This document shows, piece after piece, positions 46,536 to 57,058 of a stretch of DNA of 64,000 nucleotides. The DNA lies in NCBI RefSeq assembly GCF_050436995.1, contig NC_134753.1, positions 10,168,001-10,232,000 on the forward strand, read 5' to 3'. Within the stretch, counting starts at the first letter, position 1. The number at the start of each line of letters is the position of its first letter. A program made the translations under genes and the position numbers. The notes below the pieces were generated by a model, which was not told where the DNA came from, did not search any database, and was given only the letters and a program-made list of their open reading frames with translations. The stretch comes from Anticarsia gemmatalis (Eukaryota; Arthropoda; Insecta; Lepidoptera; Erebidae).

Positions 46536-49500
46536 TAAGCATTAATCCTATTTTAAGTTATATTAGGGTACGTATGACGTCACCGTCCAACGATCTGGTG
46601 GAGACGGCGTGCTTTCGCATAACAATTTCAGCTTATGCTAGTCTAGGCTATCGGCTTGACCTACATACTATAGTAGTTTTTATGTTCTGACCTTCTGGTT
46701 GGCAAATAGTATTGAAGATTTTTGTGTAGTCAGACTATCGTTTACAAGGATCTTTTTCAATATAAGCACACGACGATTGAGGATAGGGAAAAGTTGAGGA
46801 TGTTTGAGTAGACCTAGCTTAGCAGTAAAGCTTAGAAAAACGTAAAATAAGTAAGTGCGTTTTGTAAAATATTTAGTTTTTGAATCAAATAAAATATTAC
46901 GCATGGTGCTTTAATCACACATTTATAACTTAAATGCGATTTTAATTGATTGTTAACGATAAAGTAAATTTATTTTGTTTACATTGTTAATTTTATTTTT
47001 TTACATAACGAAGAAATATATAAATATATTGCATTAGAAGTATCGCTCGACCTTTGACCTTCGACCGCAGCTAAAAACTTCCTTATTTATTTTCATATTT
47101 GTCGCTCAAATCACACATTAACTAAATCAATTGAGAACACAACATTGTATGCATCAAACTCAGTTGAATACAGTACTCGTGTCAAGTATAATGATATTCT
47201 CAGCAGTGTAGTCCCGCAGGACTGCTACTGTTGCATATTTATGCAGCGGCGAGATGTTAACTACTCTCCTGACACTAGCTCATATTATAAATGAGAAAGT
47301 TGTGCGAGCTCTTTGTAACACTGTTGTACTGATTTTGGGAATCCTAGAGTATTATAAGAAACTTTGCTGTAGAGTCGTGAGAGAACCTATAAAATTGAAA
47401 TGTTTTTGTGATTATTTCAGTTATTTTTTAAGAAAGTACAATTTTTATTATTCTATGTGTATTTGTGCACCGGTACAAGCAACGGTACAAAGTATAAAAC
47501 CCACAAAACTTGGCTATATTGCAATTTTTTTAATTTTAAAACATAAATTCTATAAAATCAGACGTTTGGACAATAGTAATTTGATACGTGTGGTAAATAC
47601 ACAACTAGCCTTTAATACATAAAGCGTTTAATTAAACTGTACCAATAATAATATTCTTCAACACTTTCTTAGTACAAATAATATAATCAGCATAAATCTA
47701 GTTAAAGACAAACCATCAGTCACCAAAATTTGAATTTTAAATTGCCCATCAGGTTTCAATGTTGAGTCCTATTCGACCTACAGACACTAGGTACATAGGC
47801 GTTACGTAACGAGCCTCTATTGTACTCCTAACGTCTAATCCTTGGGACCTAGGTCGATTTGATTAGGAGCTGGATATCGCGCCAAGTATATGACCCAGAT
47901 TACTTGCTTCACTTTCTATTTCTGTTTAATCATACTAAAGTAAAGATTTTATTTGTATAGTACTTGTTTGGAGTAATAAAACTCTTAAATGGCATTCGTG
48001 TGATCACGGATTTTAAAGAAAGCTATCACGAAACACTATCAAGCTTCTGAACTGCAATAAGATATATTTTTGAGGGAGTTTATCAGCTCCTCTAGCGTAT
48101 TTTTTAAGAGCAAAAATTGAATTTAAAACCTTCAATGCAAAGGCGATAGAGGCTTTATTAAAGCAGATGTGACGAACATAACTAAAGCAACATTACAGTT
48201 TACTTGGGTCCAATGTAATTGTCAGCGACGAGACACTAATGTTCTTTGCATGTTGATGCATCGCATAATGTCACATTCGTCACTCAAGACTGCGTGTTAT
48301 ACAAACCGTTACGTAATTCTGTAAACAAATCTTCATTCATTATCATAATAGATATAAACGTAAACATCATAAGAACAAAACAATCAATCTTGCTATATTA
48401 AAAAAGAAAAAGGAAAATTCCTGAACACAGTAATTGCATCTTCAAAACATTTGCACAAAGCCGATGAATATCACAATAACCGCAATACCCGGATTCATAA
48501 CACCGAGTGAAGCTATTTTTCTTTTCGGCATCCTTGCCTCCACAGATTTGTACCCTTCATTTTCAAAAAGGGCTTTTGTTTGATTTAACGACGGCGAGCA
48601 CGCATCTCAACCTTTCGGCCTTCCCTCCAACCCGGACGTCCGAGAAAAAACATTTTTTTTTCTTTATATTTAAAGTGTTTCCATCAAGCCGGTTGGACAC
48701 CTGTACCTCGAAATCCTCACTTTGTCCTGATGTAATGACGCCTTCGCAAATCCCAAGTTTAAACAAGTCTGTCCTTGTTTAAATAAAGCTCAATTACGCA
48801 AAACTTGCAGGTTTTTTTCATGAGCTACGCTTGTTTGCTGAATTTGTTTTCTTAGCAAATTGAAGTGATGTAAACTAAGGAAGTAATTTGAGTTATTGCA
48901 AGTCCCATTAAGAAGATAGTATTCAGTTTGATTATATAATATAAATGTAATAAAAAAAAGTATAATTATGTACAAGCGCAAGTAATATGATACTAGTTTG
49001 ATTCGAGTACTGAACGTAGATGTTATTAATAAAACACGAAACATTATCAATTTGTTATCTCAATAGCAACATTAAAATCAACAATACACAGCCTTTATAT
49101 CAAAGGTTAGCTTTAAAACTATCAATTAAAAAAGTTACCGTGGTAACAAAATCGTAGTTATTGACCACGTTACTCAAAGTTAATATAAAAATATTCCATA
49201 TCCTGTATATCATTCCCGATCAATCAATTCACAGACACAAAGGTCACTCCACAACCGTGTTAGTTAATTTATAAGCCCGATTTAGACGTCAAATTTTCAT
49301 TGAGTAATGACAGGCGAACTAATCGCCTATTACTAGAAGGTTTTGATGGGTGTCGATCCAGTAAAACCGATTAATTTTCAGTAATCTGTCTATTATGAAG
49401 TACAGCGGAAATTGCTGTCAATCACAGGATGTTTTCATACAACTCGATACTAGGTTGTTGGGTAAATGAGGATGTTGTTTTACTGTTATCTTTAAAGAAA

Positions 49501-50198
49501 GCTGTTTGATTAAAATTGCGATAAAGAGGTTTTTAATTAATAGTTGCGTGCATATAGCGTTTGATATTTTTTTCAAATTCTGATTTAAATTCAAGAAATA
49601 TTTCTGAATACAATTTTAGTCGAATGACTTTATAGTGGCTTTTTAGAAGGTTATAACAGAGTACGAATAATAGCTTCTGCTCGCAACTTTGTCTTCGTAG
49701 GTAGATTTCCCTTCGTAAAAAAAATATAGGTATATTAAACCAGATTATATTTAACTATGTGTCATAAATCTTTTAAATAACGCCTATCCATAAGAAAACC
49801 TTTGCATTTGCCCTATTAATATAATTTTGATTTCATAATTACTCTCCAAGTCTGTTTATACAGACTGGTGGTTGCTACAATAGATAATTGTCTTAGCTAA
49901 CAATTCTGAATCAATTACTAATAATTATTGCTATTAATAGTTCGGTCAGGCGAGGAAATTGTCAAACGGAGTCAATCAACTCAACGTATAATATAATAAT
50001 ATGTATTATGTTTTCCCAAAGGTTAACAGGTACACATGTCATGTGCTGCTTTGTACTCTAAGTAAATTAGGACAAATCTTGTTTAAAAGTCATCTTTATA
50101 GAGAATTTCTGCTGATTTCTACATATTTTTTCCAAGGCCTTAATAGATTAATAATGTCATCTCACATACCTCTCCTTTTCATGGAGATCTTTAACTTT
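46536..50198. other. Long stretch with scattered regulatory-like motifs
   Basis: No gene called. Visible motifs: a CRE-like palindrome TGACGTCA at 46575-46582 and a nuclear-receptor DR1-like pair (minus strand AGGTCA-A-AGGTCG, 47048-47060). The longest free-standing open frame of the window, 122 codons with a hydrophobic start and nine Cys, is at 47254-47622 (+) but lacks any homology I recognise. At 48500-48790 a GC-richer block is open on both strands and ends at TTAAATAAAG; it could hide an exon but has no good splice sites. Confidence 0.3.
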
Positions 50199-50330
50199 CA
50201 CAAACAACGGGCACAAAGTTCGACCCGACACGAAACAATTATTTGTGGATAGCACAAAAATAATTATTATTGTTTCGTATCAGAATCGAAGCCACGACCT
50301 CCCGACGCAATGGTAGCGGCATGGTGACCT
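50199..50330 (-). mobile_element. SINE family 1, antisense copy
   Basis: Plus strand shows GGGCACAAAGTTCGACCCGA, CGAAACAATTATTTGTGG, then GAATCGAAGCCACGACCTCC and ATGGTAGCGGCATGGTGACC: the reverse complement of body, box B and the anticodon-side part of the head. Box A end is lost. Confidence 0.75.
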
Positions 50331-51350
50331 TATCTTATATGGCATAACCTGCAGATTACAAGAAGTTAGCAATAAACATAACTTAAATTTAAGTAACTAC
50401 AAGCCGGCAATATGTCCTCCACTCCCAAATACTCAACAAACGATTACAAACTTATAACTGCAAGTAAAATCCTGTTGAAAAGTCAGTCGCAAGTGTAAAA
50501 GGTAGCAGACGGAACGTTTCACATGTAACATGGCAAAGTGCTTTGACTAAACCGGGCGCAGGCTTTAGCCCCGGGGATTAGGCTTGGCTTCAAGAAAAAT
50601 ACTTTCCTGGTTGCTGATTTTTTTTTCTATCTTTTATTTATGCGAAATGAGAGTGTTAATGCGTTTTCTAGTTTGCGGGATGCGAATTTTTGGGAAACAT
50701 TTTTGAATAATTTTGGACGAAATATTTTTATGTGATGAAGTAATTAAATGCGATGTTTCGTGTTCAGTGGGTTCGTGCCTAAAAAATTGTTTAGTAATAC
50801 ATTTTTGTGGTTTAAATTTGTTGAAATGAATATAATATATGTAGTAGCTGACTATCATTGCCAGTTCAGCAAAGGTTGTAAATACATCGATAAAGCCATA
50901 TTTTTGTTTTGATTATACATCAATTGCAGTTTTCGATCCCTATTATATCACTATTTTGACAGCTATTTTAAGGTATAAGATTGAGAATACGTCAGACCCC
51001 AGCTACATAGAGGTGAAGGCGCATTTTAGAAATAAAAGAAGATCATAGCACCAAAACTTCCATTACACCTTTTTACTAACCATTAACATATTAAATGACG
51101 ATAACCCTCCAATTACTCACGGTAAGTACTAGTAACCGAAGCATGACTGAACATACATTAAGCTTAACACAGAACACGACACCGCTAATTTCTTCCAAGC
51201 CGTCGCGTCACCGCAAGAGCATTCATGATTAATGATCGCCGATAGTCGAACGAAATTGATTTTGCGTTGAAAACAGTTTACATGATAAGGCTTTTTCATT
51301 ATACGACATTTTTTGTAGGTGATTTTTTTAATCGCTAATTATAGTGAAGA
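50331..51350. other. AT-rich stretch, nothing recognised
   Basis: One nine-codon ATG string ends at a GTAAGTA donor (51095-51121). No repeat family recognised. Confidence 0.3.
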
Positions 51351-51585
51351 CTAGTTTTTGCCCGTGAATTTGTCTGTGTCGTTTATGACTTAGGACAGAA
51401 TACAAACTTTCATCATCCCTTGATGAATTTTAATACCTTGGGGGTAGAATTGATCAAAATTCTTCTTAGCGGATGCCTACATAATAACATCTATCTGAAC
51501 GCTAAACAGCCCGATCCGTCCAGTGGTTTGGGCTGTGTGTTGATAGATCACTATGTCAGTCAGTCACCTTTGAGTTTTATAATAG
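51351..51585 (+). repeat. Dispersed lepidopteran repeat ('GTCCAGTGGTTTGGGCTG' type)
   Basis: CTAGTTTTTGCCCGTGAATT, CTTCTTAGCGGATGCCTACA, AGCCCGATCCGTCCAGTGGT, TGTGTTGATAGATCACTATG and CAGTCAGTCACCTTTGAGTT follow the order of a family I recognise as common in Lepidoptera; class uncertain. Confidence 0.65.
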
Positions 51586-52104
51586 TAAAAAGAGAAGATA
51601 GACTCGCCTCTGCTGACTTAACTGTATGTGACTAGTTTTCTATTGCGTATTTTTAATACTTATCGAAATATCTTCGCTTAAGTTTAGTTATGTGTAGACC
51701 AATTGTAGCTAACTCGCCACCAATTTAATGGTATTAGGAATTTGATTGTCAAAATATTTGGTCTTAATACCCTTTGAAAACAGGAAAAACAGCTGTTTCA
51801 TTATTATTTTAACATCTGAGTTTGCTTGACATTTCGGCGTTCATACTGGTCGTGATCGCAAGCCAGCTGCTTCAAGTCCCATAACACAGCCGATATAACT
51901 CCCAATCATCAAACATAATAAAATACTTGATCCCGTTAATTCCGATATATTCTTAGATACAATTCAATATAACATTCTTTCAAATAAAATAGAACATTCT
52001 TGCAGGCTATTACTTCCGCTCCTTGCATTGATATACGACTCTCAAAGAAACGAGGAAACTAAAAGGTTTAATGCGTAGGCGTATCATATACACCCACGTT
52101 TACA
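51586..52104. other. AT-rich stretch, nothing recognised
   Basis: No exon or repeat family visible. Confidence 0.4.
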
Positions 52105-52371
52105 TCTATACTAATATTATAAAGCTGAAGAGTTTGTTTGTTTGTTTGATTGTTTGTTTGTTTGTTTGAACGCGCTAATCTCAGGAACTACTGGTCCGAT
52201 TTGAAAAGTTCTTTCAGTGTTAGATAGTCCATTTATCGAGGAAGGTTATAAGCTATATATCATCACGCTACTACCAATAGGAGCAGAGTACCAGTGAAAA
52301 ATGTTACAAAAACGGGGAAAATTTTGACCCATCTCTTATGTGACGCAAGCGAAGTTGCGCGGGTCAGCTAG
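52105..52371 (+). mobile_element. Non-autonomous Helitron, family B, intact ends (267 bp)
   Basis: Starts TCTATACTAATATTATAAAG and ends GCGCGGGTCAGCTAG, flanked by A and T. A subterminal hairpin GACGCAAGC / AAGTTGCGC precedes the 3' CTAG, as Helitrons require. A (GTTT)n run lies at 52131-52168. A second copy is at 62507. Confidence 0.9.
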
Positions 52372-52607
52372 TCCAAATATAAATGTTAAGGGAAGTGATA
52401 ATATTATAATACAATATTAATTCTATAGCCGTCACTTTGCCTACGTTTGACTTCAAAATTAAAGGAGTTACGCCACAATCCACCTACACTTTGTAAACAA
52501 AATTGGATTACAAAGTTTTGTATCTACTTAGGCATATTAAAACGATATACGCATTATAAGAGCATTCTAATTGAATATAATGGCTACTTTGAAATGTGAA
52601 GTAGCGA

Positions 52608-52690
52608 TATTATACGTGGTCAGCGCCCCTAGTGTGGGTTAAAGGAACTAATTTTGATACAGCTGTCAAATTGATGATAATATGATAGAT
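52608..52690 (+). mobile_element. TA-MITE family copy 8 (decayed)
   Basis: GTGGTCAGCGCCCCTAGTG, GGAACTAATTTTGATAC and GTCAAATTGATGATAATATG follow the family core and right half with many changes. Confidence 0.5.
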
Positions 52691-54285
52691 AACATTTTAT
52701 TTTTAAATTGATTGAATAGTGTTAAAATTACAGATTTAGTTAATTTGAGAACCATCACCCGGCTTTTAGGTCATCATAGGTTTTTTGAATAGCGTTATAC
52801 CGGGTCCTCATCATATTTTTCATCGTGTGTCCTTTGCAGCAAATAACAATCATTTTAGAAATCATTATTTCGATCGAATACTTTACTGCATAGAAAATCG
52901 GAAATTAGTACTAAGTTTTATCAAATAAAAACAACGTGTAACAGTTTTTCCATCAATCAATACTTCGATATCGTGTCGCCACCGTATCGTTAGTATTAAA
53001 AACTTCCAGTATGTGCGTTATTCGCTCGTTACACGCGACAGATAGGACAGATTTGTGCACATTATGTAAATTTGATGTGTTTGTGGATGTGAAATTTTGA
53101 TAGCAGTGAATGATTTTATATACCAATGTGCTATGAATTTTAAGTGCACCTATAAATATTTTCGTGTACCAATATTTCAGTTGCGTCACACTAAATGTAG
53201 GCCAGTTGCAGTGGTGTGACTTGGGAACTATAGTACTTAGTGACCTCCTTTAAGTGTCTACGTTCCTAGTACTTCTGAGGTAATAGTTTTGAGATTTTGA
53301 TCTCAGAAACTTTTGAATTCTATATGATTTTGAACGTTAGAAGAATATGAAATATCTGTCCAAGTTATGGTTTAAACCTAACCTACCTACTCCCACTGTT
53401 GGACAAATATACTACAGTTCTCATTCTTAATAAAATTTGCTATTAGGGACCAATTTGTTCTGTTAATATACATATGTATATAACAACACGTTATTTTTCC
53501 TATTGGAGTGGGCAGAGACCAAAGAACGCCACTTGGTACGATCCTTGTAAACCTCCTTTATCTCATTGACATCCATACATCTTGTGTTACAACTCCGCCG
53601 CTGTTGTTGTTGTGTTATATCAGTAAAGGTAAATGAATATATTCAAAAATAGTAATTTGCACTTGGAAATAAAATATCAAAACAAACAGTATTTTTATAT
53701 TAAAAAACTTCAAGTTGTTATCTTCAAACTTTAAAATTTCAAGTGACCGTTTCCGAAAACAGTTCGACGTTGAATAGAAAAGTTTCGACCGCTTTGTTAC
53801 CTTATCTTACAGTACCTTAGTTTATAAGTTGTATAATAATATGTATATTCTTATATTTTTATGTACTTAGGCAGATATGGAGTAGGGTGGGGAGAGTTTT
53901 GGAGTAAGTTGGGACAATCTTGTTTAAATATCAGAGGGGTGATAACAAATCACTTGCGTTATTTATTGACAACATCAGTCGTACAAAGATAATCTTGTTG
54001 ATCAAGATAAATTAATGATTGTTGGAGCTTATTTAACAAGAATATCCATAATTATATTACAATACCCTCCACGGACGTTTGAGGGGATAAGTGCCAATTC
54101 TATGCCTCTAGTGAAAAAGGGTATAAGTCAGATTTGGTCAAAAATTAATCATGTATTGAATTTGTTTTGTAATTGAATCGGACTTGTCCAAAATTGTCAC
54201 TAGAGGCACGGAATTTACGTGTTTTTAGTATCTTGACAGAAGTACCACGATAGTATTTAATGATAAAAGACATATTTAAGTTATC
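52691..54285. other. AT-rich stretch, nothing recognised
   Basis: No repeat family or splice-flanked frame stands out. Confidence 0.35.
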
Positions 54286-54289
54286 TCAT

Positions 54290-54370
54290 TTGCATTGGCT
54301 GAGTGCAAGTTCTGCGAGAAGACTGTAATTGTCCGAAACGTCGAGAATGAAAACAGGTTTTTGCTTCACT
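54290..54370 (+). repeat. Repeat fragment with CCGAAACGTCGAG motif
   Basis: GTTCTGCGAGAAGACTGTAA followed by TTGTCCGAAACGTCGAG is a motif string I associate with Penelope-like or related lepidopteran repeats. The pairing GAC...GTC before CGAAACG has the outline of a decayed hammerhead-ribozyme stem II, but the CTGATGA core is not intact. Confidence 0.4.
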
Positions 54371-54404
54371 CGCATTGTAATATGACTCTAGCCTAAAATA
54401 AATA

Positions 54405-54720
54405 AATATTTTGGACAACTCACACACGGTCATTATATTCCACTAAGCAGAGCTTGTACTATGGTTACCAAACAACTGATAAACAAACTTCTAAATACAT
54501 ACTTATATAGATAAATTAATATCGAGACTCAGGACAAATACTTGTAGTTGGAGTAGTAGTGTTGGAGGAACATGATCACCTCGTTCCTCCACATACTCAT
54601 GCTAATCACGCAAGTATTTGTCCCGGTTGAGATTCGAACCCGCCACACGCGGTGCTACGGTTATTGTGGCGAGGTGACTGTTCAAACCACTGTGCATACG
54701 TGCAGTTAGATAAACCTACA
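54405..54720 (-). mobile_element. tRNA-headed SINE, family 2
   Basis: Antisense copy. The 3' body gives CAACTCACACACGGTCATTA and GGTTACCAAACAACTGATAA. The head at the high end gives TGAGATTCGAACCCGCCACA (box B complement) and AACCACTGTGCA (box A complement). Recognised as a common lepidopteran SINE. Not a tRNA gene. Confidence 0.75.
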
Positions 54721-55571
54721 CTGCTTTTTATTCCTCAAATATTTAGTTTCCAACGTGGTCACTGTAGAAACCGAACGTTGCGTTTAACAGCCTCGTTGAG
54801 TCCCATATCTCGAATACATTTAGGTCGTCACTCGTTTAAGAGTAGCCATTACACCTTTTAACCTAAAGCAAGGTCTTTCTCTCCTCTATTTGCACGTTAA
54901 AATATCTATCGACATTTATGGGTTATTAAAGTGTAAAGTATTGTGAAGAATTTACGAGTAGCGTTATAAAATTAGTTAGGTATCGGAGATTTAAGTATGT
55001 TGTTTAGATCTTATTTGAGAGTCTTGTGAGAATGGAACGATGCTTCGTTCTATGTAATAAAAAAAAAATCTTAGATTATTGCGTAACATTAAAAATATGC
55101 ATCTGAACTGTGAAACTACCTTTTTCTTTAGAGGGCACGTTAAAAGTTGATCTCAATTGTTGTCGATTAAGACAATAGTCGTTAAACCATCTATAACAAT
55201 TGTCAGGCGGCTGTTCAAGTTTGAAACTAGGTTTACCACTAACCATACGATAAATTAATAATATAAAATGAATTTAAAATGATGTCACAAAATATCTAAT
55301 TATAATAATGTTCAGATAATATTGACACATAGCCCCGAGAGATTACGTCCATCGAATATAATATTCGGATTCAATATTACATTGGGATAAAGTTAAAATT
55401 ACTACTGCACTATTAAAAATCCGTTTTATAGAAACAGTATTATAGAGTCCTTTATATAAAATTTATTCATTGAAAAGTATTCATGAACTGCATCTGTGGA
55501 CAATCTGCTGATCACGAGATTTCAGGTTTGATTTCCGGGTTAGGCAAATTGTGATTGGCCCTGTCTAATTT
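54721..55571. other. AT-rich stretch, nothing recognised
   Basis: No feature called. Confidence 0.4.
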
Positions 55572-56735
55572 ATGCTATCAAAAACATTCTATAAAAACCT
55601 CAAGTCTCGCCGTAAAAAGTTGTGAGATCTATATAATACCAAGTCGATTAATCTATTTAGTCTCTACTTAAAGGACCTTCTGTCTTAAGTTATTACGTAT
55701 GTTAATTATCATGCCAATTTAAAAAAAATACCTCTAAAACAAATAGACCGACCTGGCCATCGCATGATTTGATTATTAGTATGTATCACACTACACAGCA
55801 CGACGAGAAGTTAATGCTCCTGAAATGTTAATGGCGAATTTGTGTTTTCTTGCGATGACCAAGTCGATATATTTGTTTTAAAGGTATTTTTTTTTAAATT
55901 GGCATGATAATTAACATACGTAATAACTTAAGACAGAAGGTCCTTTAAGTAGAGACTAAATAGATTAATCGACTTGGTATTATATAGATCTCACAACTTT
56001 TTACGGCGAGACTTGAGGTTTTTATAGAATGTTTTTGATAGCATCTCACTTCTTTTTGTAGAGCGAATAGAGCGAACAGAAGTCCAATTTGTATGGAAAG
56101 CCGTATGTTTTTCATAATTCAACATATTTTCCTATGGGAATGTTGTTCAGTTTCATGGGCTAAACACCCTTACCCACCCTATACCCCCTCCCGTTATGTC
56201 TCATATAGTAGATACATATTTACACCTATTTATTTTATTTTCTACAGAAATAATAATTTAATTCATTAACTGCAAATGTAACCTTGTAATCTTATACATT
56301 TATATGGGATTACAAAGTTATTGTTGCAGTTAGTGTATTTAGAAAACTTGACCGAAATTAGAAAATATTGAATTTTTCCCATGATTAAGACACTAAACCC
56401 TATTTGTATTCTAAATTTTAAGCTTCTAAGTCTGCTAGAAGTACCTTAGACTTTTGATGATCGGTGAGTCAGTGAGTCAGTGAATCAGTGAGTGACAAAA
56501 TTCAAAATTTTAACAAGTTGTCATTCTTAAACTACTGGTTCAAATTAACTGAAATTTTAAATATACCGTGTTTATACAATGACTGATTAGTTGCTGAAAA
56601 TCCAGGCTTCTTGTTTTATCCACTACGAAATTATAGGGGTGTCAAAAATAGCCCGAATTGCTTCGAGAAAAGGATGTTACGGCCGTGCCGCTTTTTTTTT
56701 GCTCGACTTGCGGGGGCACTTCCGTGCCCCCAGAT
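55572..56735 (+). mobile_element. Hairpin-bearing element 'H', copy 3
   Basis: Third copy: arms about 55573-55766 and 55848-56043, AT-rich body, 8-base unit array (56464-56495) and terminal hairpin with GGGGGCAC / GTGCCCCC arms at 56712-56731. Junctions again have AT on both sides. The arms carry three copy-specific changes mirrored on both sides of the palindrome. Confidence 0.78.
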
Positions 56736-56830
56736 ACTAGAATAATCTCGGTATAATCCGGTTATACCTTCTGGTATAAAAAGCATGATGTTATGTACTT
56801 ACTGTGTATGTACTATTAAAAGTTTAATTC

Positions 56831-57058
56831 GACTACCTCCGTGGCGCAGTGGTTTAGGTCACCACGCCGATACTACTGCGTCGGGAGGTCGTGGGTTCGA
56901 TTCCCACACGGAGCAATTATTTGTGCGATCCACAAATAATTGTTTCGGGTCTGGTTGTGCTTTGTGTCCGTTGTTTGTATGTTTGTAAAAGTCCCCGCGA
57001 CACAAGAGCAATTCTTAGTGCGGGAGTTGTCTTTTTAAAACAAAAAAAAAAAAAAAAA
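56831..57058 (+). mobile_element. SINE family 1, full-length copy
   Basis: Box A TGGCGCAGTGG at 56842-56852, box B GGTTCGATTCC at 56894-56904, body with CAATTATTTGTG / CACAAATAATTG inverted pair, and a long A-rich tail to 57058. Nearly identical to the copy at 18410. It inserted about 95 bases downstream of element H copy 3. Confidence 0.9.

Noticed and set aside
47254..47622. 122-codon open frame with hydrophobic N-terminus and several Cys
   Set aside because: Longest unexplained frame, but frames of 110-120 codons occur several times by chance in this AT-rich window and no homology, splice or promoter support is visible.
52131..52168. Regular GTTT repeats, superficially array-like
   Set aside because: Simple tetranucleotide run inside a Helitron; no spacer-repeat structure of a CRISPR array, and the genome is eukaryotic.
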